The position numbers and the translations under genes are program-made. 64,000 nt of DNA from an uncultured Desulfosarcina sp. (GTDB lineage Bacteria; Desulfobacterota; Desulfobacteria; Desulfobacterales; Desulfosarcinaceae): assembly GCF_963668215.1 (NCBI RefSeq), contig NZ_OY764190.1:2170001-2234000 (forward strand). Direction: 5' to 3'. The notes under the pieces are model-generated. The model ran no database searches. It worked only from the letters and a program-made list of their open reading frames with translations, and was not told where the DNA came from. Below, in pieces: positions 39,112 to 47,949 of the stretch; position 1 is the stretch's first letter, and each line of letters begins with the position of its first letter.

Positions 39112-40617
39112 TCACGGCTGCCACCAGACGGCCGTGCAGTCCAGGGCCACGGTGGGGTAGTTCTCCCACCAGCCCATGACGCCGGCCTTCATTGCCGGCA
39201 GGTTGGGGGCGGAAAAGAGAAATCCGTTGACCGCATCGTCGGCCACGATCTCCTGGCAGCGGCCAAACCACTCGGCTTTCTGTGCTTCGTCGGGAGCCTG
39301 CAAAGCCTTGGCGTAGGCGTCGCGAAATTCTTGCGAGTCGTACTGGAAATAATAGTCCGGCTTGGCGTAAATGCCGATGTCCCAGGCTTCCACATGGCCG
39401 ATCATGGTGAGCTGGTACTCTTTTTTCTTGAAAATGCGGTCGATCCACTGACCCCACTCCACGATTTCGATGGTCAGATCGATGCCCACCTTGGCCAGCA
39501 TATCGGCGATCACTTCTCCGGCCCGTTTGGAGTAAGAGTAGATGGCCGGCAGCTTGATGGTGGCCGCAAAGCCGTCCGGATAGCCGGCTTCGGCGAGAAG
39601 GGCTTTGGCCTTGTCCGGGTTGTAGGGAAAGCGGTCCGTGAGATCTTTGTAGTAGGGGGTGGACGGCGACCAGTGGGAGCCGATGGGGGTGCCGTAGCCG
39701 AACATCACCAGATCGACAACCGCCTGGCGGTCGATGGCGTGGGCCATGGCCCGACGAACCAGCCGGTTGTCGAAGGGGGCGGCCTTGTTGTTGGTGGACA
39801 TGATCACTTCGCCGGTGGTCGTCCCGGCGTAAACCTTGAAACGCTTGTCCTTTTCCAGCAGCATGGCCGATTCGGGCGCGGCCACATAGCCGATCACGTC
39901 GATGTCGCCGGCCTTGAGGGCGGCCACCTGGGCGGCCGGGTCGCTGATGAAGCGAAACGTCACCCGGTCCAGATAGGGCAGGAAAGGATTCCAATATTCC
40001 TCATAGCGGGCCATTTCCACCCGGTCGCCCCGCAACCATTTGATGAATCGAAACGGCCCGGTGCCGATGGGACTGGCTTTGGCTTCTTCGTAGCCTTTCA
40101 TGGGAAGCATGACCGCATCGCCTTCGGCCATATGGGCGATGAACAGGGCATCCACGGCTTTCAACCGTAGGATCAGGGTATGGCTGTCCGGCATTTCGAC
40201 GGTCTCGATGCCGTTGAAGTACTCGGGATGGGGGTTGCCGTTTTTCGGATCGGCAGCCCGCTCCAGATTCCATTTGGCCACCTGCGCGTCGAAATCTTCC
40301 CCGTTGTGAAAACGGACCCCTTTGCGCAGATGGAAGGTATAGACCCGGCCGTCGGCGGATACCTCCCAGCCATTGGCCAGACCGGGCAGAAAATTGCCGT
40401 TGCTGTCCACCTTCACCAGACCTTCATAGATGTTGGCGTAAACCACCCGGTCGATGGCTGCGGCCGTGTTGCCCGTGGGGTCCAGTCCCGGCGGTTCCGC
40501 CGGCTGGCAAACCGTCAGGGTCCCGCCCCGGACAGGTGTCTGGGCATTGGCGGGGGATATCCCTATTATCAACAAGGAGAGGAACAGTAGCAAAAGGAAC
40601 CGGCCGGTAGAACTCAT
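39112..40617 (-). CDS. Peptide ABC transporter substrate-binding protein (SBP family 5)
   Basis: 501 residues from the ATG at 40617 with AAAGGAG upstream. A signal peptide (LLLLFLSLLIIGISPANA, cleaved before QTPVRGG) exports it to the periplasm. The SBP_bac_5 signature is clear: LTVCQPAEPPGLDPTG, then YEGLVKVDSNGNFLPGLANGWEVSADGRVYTFHLRKGV in segments. It delivers peptides or a related solute to the permeases. The exact ligand cannot be read; P1 and M20 peptidases on either side favour short or modified peptides. Confidence 0.93.
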   Translation of the reverse strand: MSSTGRFLLLLFLSLLIIGISPANAQTPVRGGTLTVCQPAEPPGLDPTGNTAAAIDRVVYANIYEGLVKVDSNGNFLPGLANGWEVSADGRVYTFHLRKGVRFHNGEDFDAQVAKWNLERAADPKNGNPHPEYFNGIETVEMPDSHTLILRLKAVDALFIAHMAEGDAVMLPMKGYEEAKASPIGTGPFRFIKWLRGDRVEMARYEEYWNPFLPYLDRVTFRFISDPAAQVAALKAGDIDVIGYVAAPESAMLLEKDKRFKVYAGTTTGEVIMSTNNKAAPFDNRLVRRAMAHAIDRQAVVDLVMFGYGTPIGSHWSPSTPYYKDLTDRFPYNPDKAKALLAEAGYPDGFAATIKLPAIYSYSKRAGEVIADMLAKVGIDLTIEIVEWGQWIDRIFKKKEYQLTMIGHVEAWDIGIYAKPDYYFQYDSQEFRDAYAKALQAPDEAQKAEWFGRCQEIVADDAVNGFLFSAPNLPAMKAGVMGWWENYPTVALDCTAVWWQP

Positions 40618-40664
40618 TTTTACTCCTTTCTGCGCAGACATGGGGATGAAACGAACGGGAGCCG

Positions 40665-41669
40665 TCAACGTCGATCGAGGTCGCGATAGGCGGTCAACCC
40701 GTAAACGCTTTCGGCATCGAGGATACCATGGATGATGGCCCGGGCCAGGCAATCGGCGGCGGCATGCCCCAGTTCGTTGACGGCCGGGGCCAGCGGTGCC
40801 GCAAAAAAACCGGCTGTTTCCGGCAGGGGACGCCTGCCGGTGGAGAGGCAAAATATGATATCGCCGTCGAACATGGTGTGGGCCGGGCGGATGGACCGGG
40901 CCATCCCGTCGTGGGCCATCATGGCGATTTTTTTTGCCTGGGCTTTGTTCAAGACGGCGTCGGTGGCGACCACGGCCAGGGTGGTGTTCCGGCCCGGCTG
41001 GCCTGCCGATTGGCCGGGAAGGGCCACCGGCGGTCGCAGGCGACCGCCGAATTCTCCATCCATTTCCAGCCGGGCTTCCCAGAAGGTGCCCGTAGACGGA
41101 TCGATGGTCGAACCCAAACTGTTGACTGCTGTCAGGGCGGCGACGGTGACGCCGGTTTTCAGCACCATACTGGCGGTGCCCAAACCGCCTTTGATGCCGC
41201 CTGCCATGGCGCCCGTTCCGGCGCCCACACAGCCGGTCTGCACCGCTTCCGAATTGGCGGCCCGGCAGGCCGCCCGGCCCCATTCGCTATTCACAGGCGG
41301 TATAAAATTCGGACCACGCCCCAGGTCGAACAGGACGGCGGCCGGTACAATGGGGGCGACATGGTCTTCATCCAGAAAAAATCCCATCTTCCGGGCTTCG
41401 AGGTGCCGCAAGACGCCATCGGCCGCGGCGAGACCGAAAACCGATCCGCCCGACAGGCAGACAGCGTTGACTTTTTCCACCAGGTTTTCCGGAGCCAGGA
41501 GATCGGTTTCCCGGGTGCCCGGAGCGGCTCCGCGAACATCGACGCCGCCAACGGCTCCGTCTGGGCAAATGACGACCGTGGTGCCGGAAGCGGCCTGCGC
41601 ATCGGTGTAGCTTCCCACCCGGATGCCGGGAACGTCGGTCAAGGCGTTGTGTGCACCGGTTGCTGTCAT
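40665..41669 (-). CDS. P1 family peptidase (DmpA/L-aminopeptidase-D-esterase type)
   Basis: 334 residues of the autoprocessing DmpA family. The chain should split at a Gly-Ser/Thr bond in the central region; candidates lie around GGIKGGLGTASM (about residues 158-169). Conserved parts include DVPGIRVGSYTD at the start, CLSGGSVFGLAAADGV, and VATDAVLNKAQAKKIAMMAHDGMARSI. These enzymes remove N-terminal residues, including D- or beta-amino acids. It sits between the HTH regulator (2 bases upstream) and the transporter, as the first enzyme of the peptide-use operon. Confidence 0.88.
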   Translation of the reverse strand: MTATGAHNALTDVPGIRVGSYTDAQAASGTTVVICPDGAVGGVDVRGAAPGTRETDLLAPENLVEKVNAVCLSGGSVFGLAAADGVLRHLEARKMGFFLDEDHVAPIVPAAVLFDLGRGPNFIPPVNSEWGRAACRAANSEAVQTGCVGAGTGAMAGGIKGGLGTASMVLKTGVTVAALTAVNSLGSTIDPSTGTFWEARLEMDGEFGGRLRPPVALPGQSAGQPGRNTTLAVVATDAVLNKAQAKKIAMMAHDGMARSIRPAHTMFDGDIIFCLSTGRRPLPETAGFFAAPLAPAVNELGHAAADCLARAIIHGILDAESVYGLTAYRDLDRR

Positions 41670-41671
41670 GA

Positions 41672-42034
41672 CTACTTCGGATCGAGGAAGCCGGATTCGA
41701 AAAGGTCGTCGGCCTGGGTGTCGATGATCCGGGAAAGAGAGAGGTACCGGTCCATGAGAATATGGGCATAGGGGGTCAGGGTGGAGCCGCCTCCGCTGCT
41801 GCCGCCCTGGCTCTTGACCAGCAGCGGTTTGCCCAGGGCCTCTTCGGTGACCTTGATCTTGCCCCAGACCGCCCGATAGCTCATTTTAAGCGCCTTGGCC
41901 GCTGCGTTGAGAGATCCGCAGGTCTCAACGGCTTCCAGAATGCGCATGCGACCCAGGCCGAAAATGATGCGGCCTTTGCCATCCTCCAGCCAGACTTTGG
42001 ATTTGACGTGGACATTTCCGGTTTTTGCAGCCAT
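41672..42034 (-). CDS. ModE-like winged-helix regulator
   Basis: 120 residues from the ATG at 42034, set by CAGGAGGTG. It has a LysR/ModE-type winged helix: GRMRILEAVETCGSLNAAAKALKMSYRAVWGKI, followed by the glycine-rich wing SQGGSSGGGSTLTPYA. The C-terminal molybdate-binding MOP domains of true ModE are absent. As first gene of the peptide operon, directly abutting the P1 peptidase gene, it is likely to control that operon; the effector is unknown. Confidence 0.88.
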   Translation of the reverse strand: MAAKTGNVHVKSKVWLEDGKGRIIFGLGRMRILEAVETCGSLNAAAKALKMSYRAVWGKIKVTEEALGKPLLVKSQGGSSGGGSTLTPYAHILMDRYLSLSRIIDTQADDLFESGFLDPK

Positions 42035-42121
42035 TGCACCTCCTGTCAGCCAGCCAGATATTCCATGTAACGCCAGTAAGATAACAGGCACGGAAGCTGG
42101 CAGCAAGGGAAAATCCAGTTT

Positions 42122-42721
42122 TTAGGATGTCAGCAGGAGTCGGGTGACGTCATCCAGGTAGGCAAAGAAAAAATGATCGGCGTCGTCAATGATTTCCATT
42201 TTGGCGCCCCGGTTCCAGTCTGCCAGCAGGGGACGGATCAGGTCGGGCGGCGCAAACTCGTCCCGGCTGCCGGCCACGACTTTCGTGAGGCTCGGCAGGC
42301 GGATTCCGTCCGCAAAGTTGATGAAGGCCACCGGCGGGGCCACCATGGTCAACCCGTCGACGGCCAGCCCGTTTTGCAAGGCCATGGCATTGACCCAGGC
42401 GCCGAAGGAATAGCCGGACAGATGGATGCTTTTCGATCCCTCATTTTTCAGATAGGCGACGGCGGCAGCGACATCTTCCTGCTCCCCGCTTCCGTTGTCG
42501 TGGGTGCCGGCGCTGTTTCCGGTGCCCCTGAAATTGAAGCGCAGGGTGGAAAAACCGGCCTTGCGGTAGGCGGCTTCTATGGCCTCGACCACCGGATTGT
42601 ACATATCGCCGCCGTACAGCGGATGCGGGTGGGTGATGACGGCGCCTTTTGGATGCGTTCCGGCATCCAAAAGGCCCTCCAAAATCCCGCATGCCGACGC
42701 AAAAGTGATTTTTTCCGCCAT
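42122..42721 (-). CDS. Alpha/beta hydrolase (short, dienelactone-hydrolase-like)
   Basis: 199 residues. The nucleophile elbow is GYSFGAW (GxSxG), the acid Asp lies in AGSRDEFAPP and the His in DDADHFFFA. HPHPLYGGDMYNPVV and RFNFRGTGNSAG place it with the small bacterial hydrolases related to YpfH and dienelactone hydrolase. Substrate unknown. It is divergent from the exopolysaccharide operon; the 96-base AT-rich gap must hold both promoters. Confidence 0.87.
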   Translation of the reverse strand: MAEKITFASACGILEGLLDAGTHPKGAVITHPHPLYGGDMYNPVVEAIEAAYRKAGFSTLRFNFRGTGNSAGTHDNGSGEQEDVAAAVAYLKNEGSKSIHLSGYSFGAWVNAMALQNGLAVDGLTMVAPPVAFINFADGIRLPSLTKVVAGSRDEFAPPDLIRPLLADWNRGAKMEIIDDADHFFFAYLDDVTRLLLTS

Positions 42722-42817
42722 GGATATGACCTTTTTTTTAAAAATTTAATAAGAAGCATAAACGAACGATAATAACTAGTACAACAAATAAAAATTCTTT
42801 CCCGAGGCAACGATTTC

Positions 42818-44221
42818 ATGACGATTGAATTTGCATACCTTTCGCTGGATCGATCCGATGCAACCCTACCCCCCGAAGCGTTGGATTGCTCCGCGAACGC
42901 CTATGCCAGTATCGACGATCTTTTTGCATCCAAAACGAAGATCATGGGTATTGCCATCGATACGGCTGACGCACACAAGGCCGACACCGCCCTGCGTGCC
43001 TTGCGGGGCAATCCGGAAACGGCCGTCAAACCAATTTTTCTTTTTACACCTTTCGAAGGCGACTTCGTCGGCCTGGCCGACGGTGTCGCAGCATCCATGG
43101 CGGAAGCTTTTGGGCAGGCAAGCCGAATCCATGCCCGCCTGACAAAGTTGGACGAAAGCCTTTTCGAGGATCGGGAGGCCATTTTCTTCAGGCTGCTGGC
43201 GTTCTTGTATGCGCGGCCGGGCGTCAGCTACGAACCGGTGCAGCATTGGTCGTTTTCGACCCTGTATCGCTTTTCCCTGGTGGATGCACTTCTCGGTGAC
43301 GAGGAAAACAGCGCGCTCTGGCTGAGAACCCTTGCAAATCGGGGATTGCTGCAGCAAGGCACGCTCAAGGACCGGATTCGACTCTGCCCGCAATGCGAGA
43401 AAGCCCACTTGAATTTTGTAGACATCTGCCCGAACTGCACCAGCATCGACATCGTTCAGAAGCCGTTTTTGCATTGCTTTGCCTGCGGCCACGTCGCTCC
43501 CGAGGATGCCTTCATCGAAAAAGGCTATCTTGGATGCCCCAACTGCAGTGCCCGTCTTCGCCATATCGGCGCCGATTACGACCGTGCGCTGGAGAGCTAC
43601 CAATGCCAGGCGTGCGGACATGTTTTCGAAGAATCGGATGTTACGGCCCATTGCCAGCACTGCGGAACCAAGAGCCGCGTAACCGATTTACTGCCCCACA
43701 ACATATACGCATACGAGATTACCGAGCAGGGCGTCGCCGCCGTCAAGACCGGCATGCTGGAAGATGTTTATGCCCTGCTGGACCGTTTGGACAACATCAA
43801 TCCCAAGGTTTTTGAGGCGATTCTGGACTGGCTGCTGAAGGTCAACCGGCGGCATGCGGATGTGAGCTTCAGCCTTATCGGCATTCGGCTGATGAATGTG
43901 CTTGAACTGACCGAAACCATCGGCCGGCGGCGGATCACCGAGTTGATGGACGGTTTCGTCAGCCGCATTCGGGAACTGGTTCGCACCACTGATCTGACGA
44001 TGCGCAACGACCGCCAGAACTTCTGGCTGCTGCTGCCCAAAACGGATGTTCCGGGCAGCCGTGTGGTTCTGGAACGCATCATCGAAACCCAGCAATATAC
44101 CCGCCAGGAGGAAGGGGTTGCCCTGGATATCAACACCGTAAGATTCTGCGCGCCTGACGATGCCCTGGAAGGGGAATCGGCACCGCTGCTCCTGGCACGG
44201 CTATCTGGAGGGCTCGAATAA
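42818..44221 (+). CDS. TackOD1-like zinc-ribbon protein with degenerate GGDEF-like C terminus (MxdA-like)
   Basis: 467 residues. An N-terminal region without recognised motifs (1-185) is followed by six CxxC pairs: Cys190/193, 204/207, 220/223, 240/243, 263/266, 279/282. These suffice for three zinc ribbons, in a pattern I associate with the TackOD1 output domain. The C-terminal part (about 300-467) resembles a GGDEF fold (LELTETIGRRRITELMDGFVSRIRE, NFWLLLPKT) but lacks GGDEF, so it should not make c-di-GMP. Three bases separate it from the GT2 gene, so it is probably a cytoplasmic regulator of that synthase. TackOD1 and MxdA assignments are from memory and need a profile search. Confidence 0.75.
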   Translation: MTIEFAYLSLDRSDATLPPEALDCSANAYASIDDLFASKTKIMGIAIDTADAHKADTALRALRGNPETAVKPIFLFTPFEGDFVGLADGVAASMAEAFGQASRIHARLTKLDESLFEDREAIFFRLLAFLYARPGVSYEPVQHWSFSTLYRFSLVDALLGDEENSALWLRTLANRGLLQQGTLKDRIRLCPQCEKAHLNFVDICPNCTSIDIVQKPFLHCFACGHVAPEDAFIEKGYLGCPNCSARLRHIGADYDRALESYQCQACGHVFEESDVTAHCQHCGTKSRVTDLLPHNIYAYEITEQGVAAVKTGMLEDVYALLDRLDNINPKVFEAILDWLLKVNRRHADVSFSLIGIRLMNVLELTETIGRRRITELMDGFVSRIRELVRTTDLTMRNDRQNFWLLLPKTDVPGSRVVLERIIETQQYTRQEEGVALDINTVRFCAPDDALEGESAPLLLARLSGGLE

Positions 44222-44224
44222 ATC

Positions 44225-45559
44225 ATGGAAATACTGATCGCCGCCTGGGAGCAGTTTCTTTTACTTCTGACGAGTCCCTTTCGGAACGGGCTGCTTCCTT
44301 TCGTGCTCAAGTTTATTCCCTATGTGATTTTTCTTGAGCTGCCCGTTTATTTTTTTATTCTTGCGGGCGTTCTCAAATGGGATCTCCGCAGGCAGGCCAC
44401 GGAACCTAAGGAACCGCCATATTACCCGCGCGTATCGTGTATCGTGATGGGCTATGGGGAAGGCCGCGATATCGCGTTGAGCATTCTCTCCCTTGCCGAA
44501 CAGGTCTATGCCGGCCATGTAGAGATCCTGGCGCTGATCGACGGCGCCCGGAAAAATGTCGAAACCTACCAGGCCGCAAGGCAGTTGCAGGCCAGGGTCG
44601 ATCAACTTCCCCGGCGGACCCTGCGCATCGTCCCGAAATGGCAGCGGGGCGGGCGGGTGTCCTCCCTCAACGCCGGGATGGAATTGGCCACCGGCGAGAT
44701 GGTGATGAATATCGACGGCGACACATCTTTCGACAACGACATGGTCGCCAAGGTGGCGAGGCATTTTTCCGATCCCAATGTGGTCGGAGTGGCCGGCAAC
44801 CTGCGGGTGCGCAATGTCTTTGCCAGCCTGACCAGCCGATTGCAGGCCGTTGAATACATGCTGTCCATCCATTTGTCCAAAATCGGCCTGAGCGAGTTTA
44901 ACGTGATCAACAACATCTCGGGAGCCTTCGGCGTCTACCGCAAATCCTTTTTGCAAAAGATCGGCGGATGGGACAGCGGTACCGCCGAGGATCTGGATCT
45001 GACCATTCGCAGCAAGCAATACTTCGGCCGGCATCCGGAACTGAGGCTGGTTTTCGAACCGGAGGCCATCGGCCACACGGAAGTCCCCGACACGTTCCGG
45101 GGGCTCCTCGACCAGCGGTTGCGGTGGGACGGCGATCTTTACTACCTATATATCCGCAAACATCCGCTGAGTTTCTCCCCCCGCATCCTGGGCTGGCGCA
45201 ACATGACCCTTATGCTGTGGACCGGGCTTTTTTTTCAGATCGTGATGCCCCTGGTCATCATCATCTACACAGCATACAGTCTGGCCGCTTTTCCCATCGA
45301 TATCGTCCTGGCCCTGTGGGCGTTGATCTATCTGCTTTATCTGGCGATCATGGTGGTGCTTTTTACGACTTATGTCACGCTGGTGTCCGAGCGCAAGCGA
45401 CAGGATTTGAAACTGCTGCCGGTCATTCCCCTGGTTCCTGTGTTCACATTCGCCCTGCGTCTCTGGAACGCGCTGGCAACCTTGAAGGAAGTTGCCATGC
45501 GCTCCCATTTGGATTCTTCCATGGCGCCCTGGTGGGTGCTGAAAAGGACAAAATTTTAA
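44225..45559 (+). CDS. Membrane GT2 polysaccharide synthase
   Basis: 444 residues. A membrane helix pair near the N terminus (about 25-50), a cytosolic GT2 domain with the full processive-synthase set, Asp106 in ALIDGA, DGD164-166, ED255-256 in TAEDLDL and QRLRW297-301, then about three C-terminal helices. This is the pattern of cellulose, alginate (Alg8) and PNAG synthases, which polymerise a nucleotide sugar and push the chain through the inner membrane. No PilZ domain is present, so c-di-GMP control would need a partner. Which sugar is used cannot be read. Its TAA overlaps the next ATG (TAATG). Confidence 0.9.
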   Translation: MEILIAAWEQFLLLLTSPFRNGLLPFVLKFIPYVIFLELPVYFFILAGVLKWDLRRQATEPKEPPYYPRVSCIVMGYGEGRDIALSILSLAEQVYAGHVEILALIDGARKNVETYQAARQLQARVDQLPRRTLRIVPKWQRGGRVSSLNAGMELATGEMVMNIDGDTSFDNDMVAKVARHFSDPNVVGVAGNLRVRNVFASLTSRLQAVEYMLSIHLSKIGLSEFNVINNISGAFGVYRKSFLQKIGGWDSGTAEDLDLTIRSKQYFGRHPELRLVFEPEAIGHTEVPDTFRGLLDQRLRWDGDLYYLYIRKHPLSFSPRILGWRNMTLMLWTGLFFQIVMPLVIIIYTAYSLAAFPIDIVLALWALIYLLYLAIMVVLFTTYVTLVSERKRQDLKLLPVIPLVPVFTFALRLWNALATLKEVAMRSHLDSSMAPWWVLKRTKF

Positions 45560-47949
45560 TGCCCGGAAAGGCTGAACCGTCACATATGGTTTCCAACCGT
45601 CCCTGTCGTTTCGGATGGGGGCGGCTCCGGGCGTTCATCGGCTGGACGGCGGCGGCGCTGGTGGCGGCCGCCTGGCTGACGTTTGTCTGCATTGCCGCCG
45701 ATCCATCGACCCTTGAAGCGAAGCAGCCGGATGCGCCGGCGGTGCTGTCCGTTCCCGATGCAGACGCCGTTCAGGCACTGGAGGCGTTGCCGCCCCAGCC
45801 GCTGCATTTTCCCGCCGAGCCGTCTCCCCGGCCGGCGGCACCCTTGCCGGTGGGTACGTTGGCCATGCTGGAGGCGGAGATGATCGCCGCGCCGGAGGTT
45901 CTCATTGCCGCCGCGGATCTGGACGAGAAGATGAGCCGCCTGGATCATGCCCAGGCCCGCAGCGGCCTGGAATTGCAGGGGCGGGCAGGCATCGGTGGAT
46001 ATCGGGAGCTGACGGGTGATGATGCCACGCGGGATTACGGCGAAATGATCGTCGGCGGGCTGGTGCGCTACCCGCTTTTCGGCAGCTACGAACGGCAGAA
46101 GATCGATATCGCCAAGGCGGAAGCACGCACCTGGGAGAGTCGGCATAACCTGGCGATGGCCCGCCTGAACAGTCTGAGAGCCCTCCGCGCCCAATACATC
46201 GACTACTGGGGCAGCACCCGGAAGATCGAGCTGAGCCGGACGTTTTTAACGAAACGGAAGGAGGTCGAACGGGTCATCAACCACCGCACGGCCACCGGCC
46301 GGATGCTCGAAGCCGACCGCAGGGAATTCATGACCGCTTTTGCCATGGCGCAACGCTCCCTGGCGCGGATGCAGGCCGTACAGGCCCGATCCCTGCGGAT
46401 CATCAGGAGACTGACCCGGCCCGACCTGGCGCCCTTTTCGCCAGAGCCGCCGAACCTGGCCAAGACTTGCGACGATCTTTCGTCTCTGAAAGCATCGGTG
46501 CTGGACGAACACCCTGACATCCAATTGTACCGCAGTCTGGTCGACGAGCAACTGGGTGTGGTCGAGATGACCCGCATCGGCAATTGGAAAGCCTTTGTGG
46601 ACCTGGGCGGCTATGCATCCAGGGAGGACACGGCCAGCGACAACGAATATGGCCTGGCACTCAATCTGACAGTGACCCTGCCCGCAGAAATTCGGCGCGC
46701 CAACCAGGCTGAACGCAAGGCCAGCCTGGCGGCTCTGAGAAAAGCCCAGCTCGAGTTGGATTTGCGCAGCGACCAGCTCCTGGAGGATATGGAAACCGCT
46801 TTCTGGCGCGTCCAATCCGAAAAGCGCGGCCTTGCCTTTGCGCATCAGCGCCTGGAAGCGGCCCTGGAGTTGCTGCGGGAAAAATTGTTGCGCTCCAATC
46901 GGCTGCCAGGCGACACGCTTGAGCAGCTCGAGCAGGCACGCTACACGTATTACAGGAACGCCCTCGATGCCGTGGATGCCCACATGGAGGCCTATCGATG
47001 GCAGTCCGAACTGCTGCACCACACCGCTGCGGCCTACGATCCGGATTCGTCGGCGGCTGCCGAGGACGGCCCCGTCTACGACTCGATCATCAACGACAAC
47101 TACCTCAATCCGCTCTGGCTGCAGGCCATGCCGGAAAAAACCGAAGAGGCGGAAGAAGCGTCTGCGCGGATTGCCGGCCCAAGCGGATATGGCGCCTATC
47201 TGTGGAAAAGCAGACTGCTGCCGCCGGGCCGGCGTGCGGGCGATTCGTTCTGGCGACAACTGGCTTCGGCAGGCATCGACCGGTTGCTGGTCTCCTTCGA
47301 CGGTCCTCAGCTTGAGGCCCTGCGCCATAAAAAGCCTCGCATCGACCTGAATCATTTTCTCACGGCAGCCCATGAACACAAGGTAAAGATCGAGCTGCTT
47401 CTGGGGGAGCCTCTTTGGATCCTGCCGGCCCATCGCCGGGACTTGCTGGCCATTATCCAGCAGTTGGCGGATCTGCCCTTTGACGGGCTTCATCTGGACC
47501 TCGAACCCAACCAGCTCGACACGGACCGTTATGGCGAAACCTTTCTGCTGGCTCAGTTGCTTCGCACCGTCCAGGCAGCCAAACTCCTGAGTCCCTGGCC
47601 GGTGGGCCTGAGCATTCATCCCCGGTATCTGGATGACGAGCGAACTGAAATTTGTCTGGGCTGCGCCCTGACCAACATGGAGCTGGACGAGCTGACCCTG
47701 ATGATCTATGTCGCGCGCCCGAAGCGGGTGAGCCAGATTGCGGGTGCGATTCAAAAACGCTTCCCGCGGCTGCGGATATCCGTTGCCCAGAGCGTCGAAC
47801 CGGAGCTGAGCGCCGATGAAAGCTATGCCGGAAACTCCCGATCGTTTTTCGTACGGCAAATGGACGCGTTGTCGGTCGAACTGGCCGGTCCGACATTTGC
47901 CGGCATTTTGATCCAATCCTATTCCGATTTTATGGACATGCGACCATGA
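45559..47949 (+). CDS. TolC-like outer-membrane protein fused to a GH18-like barrel domain
   Basis: 796 residues from the ATG in TAATG. A signal/anchor helix (about 24-45) and Pro-rich linker lead into a TolC/OEP-like region of paired long helices (about 110-495: repeated Leu/Ala/Glu/Arg heptads, LNLTVTLPAEIRRANQAERKAS typical of OEP). Residues 540-796 form a separate domain with a likely (beta/alpha) barrel pattern: RLLVSFDG, VKIELLLGE, FDGLHLDLEP, PVGLSIHP. DGLHLDLE (642-649) mirrors the DxxDxDxE chitinase motif but with His for the second Asp. The fusion suggests export and trimming or binding of the polymer by one protein. The enzyme activity is unproven. Confidence 0.75.
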   Translation: MPGKAEPSHMVSNRPCRFGWGRLRAFIGWTAAALVAAAWLTFVCIAADPSTLEAKQPDAPAVLSVPDADAVQALEALPPQPLHFPAEPSPRPAAPLPVGTLAMLEAEMIAAPEVLIAAADLDEKMSRLDHAQARSGLELQGRAGIGGYRELTGDDATRDYGEMIVGGLVRYPLFGSYERQKIDIAKAEARTWESRHNLAMARLNSLRALRAQYIDYWGSTRKIELSRTFLTKRKEVERVINHRTATGRMLEADRREFMTAFAMAQRSLARMQAVQARSLRIIRRLTRPDLAPFSPEPPNLAKTCDDLSSLKASVLDEHPDIQLYRSLVDEQLGVVEMTRIGNWKAFVDLGGYASREDTASDNEYGLALNLTVTLPAEIRRANQAERKASLAALRKAQLELDLRSDQLLEDMETAFWRVQSEKRGLAFAHQRLEAALELLREKLLRSNRLPGDTLEQLEQARYTYYRNALDAVDAHMEAYRWQSELLHHTAAAYDPDSSAAAEDGPVYDSIINDNYLNPLWLQAMPEKTEEAEEASARIAGPSGYGAYLWKSRLLPPGRRAGDSFWRQLASAGIDRLLVSFDGPQLEALRHKKPRIDLNHFLTAAHEHKVKIELLLGEPLWILPAHRRDLLAIIQQLADLPFDGLHLDLEPNQLDTDRYGETFLLAQLLRTVQAAKLLSPWPVGLSIHPRYLDDERTEICLGCALTNMELDELTLMIYVARPKRVSQIAGAIQKRFPRLRISVAQSVEPELSADESYAGNSRSFFVRQMDALSVELAGPTFAGILIQSYSDFMDMRP

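Noticed and set aside
40618..41283. A longer frame before the substrate-binding protein
   Set aside because: It is an out-of-frame shadow of the P1 peptidase; a signal peptide and AAAGGAG fix the start at 40617.
44968..45558. A 993-residue frame through the end of the GT2 gene
   Set aside because: The first 197 residues are a shadow of GT2; the TAATG junction gives the real start at 45559.
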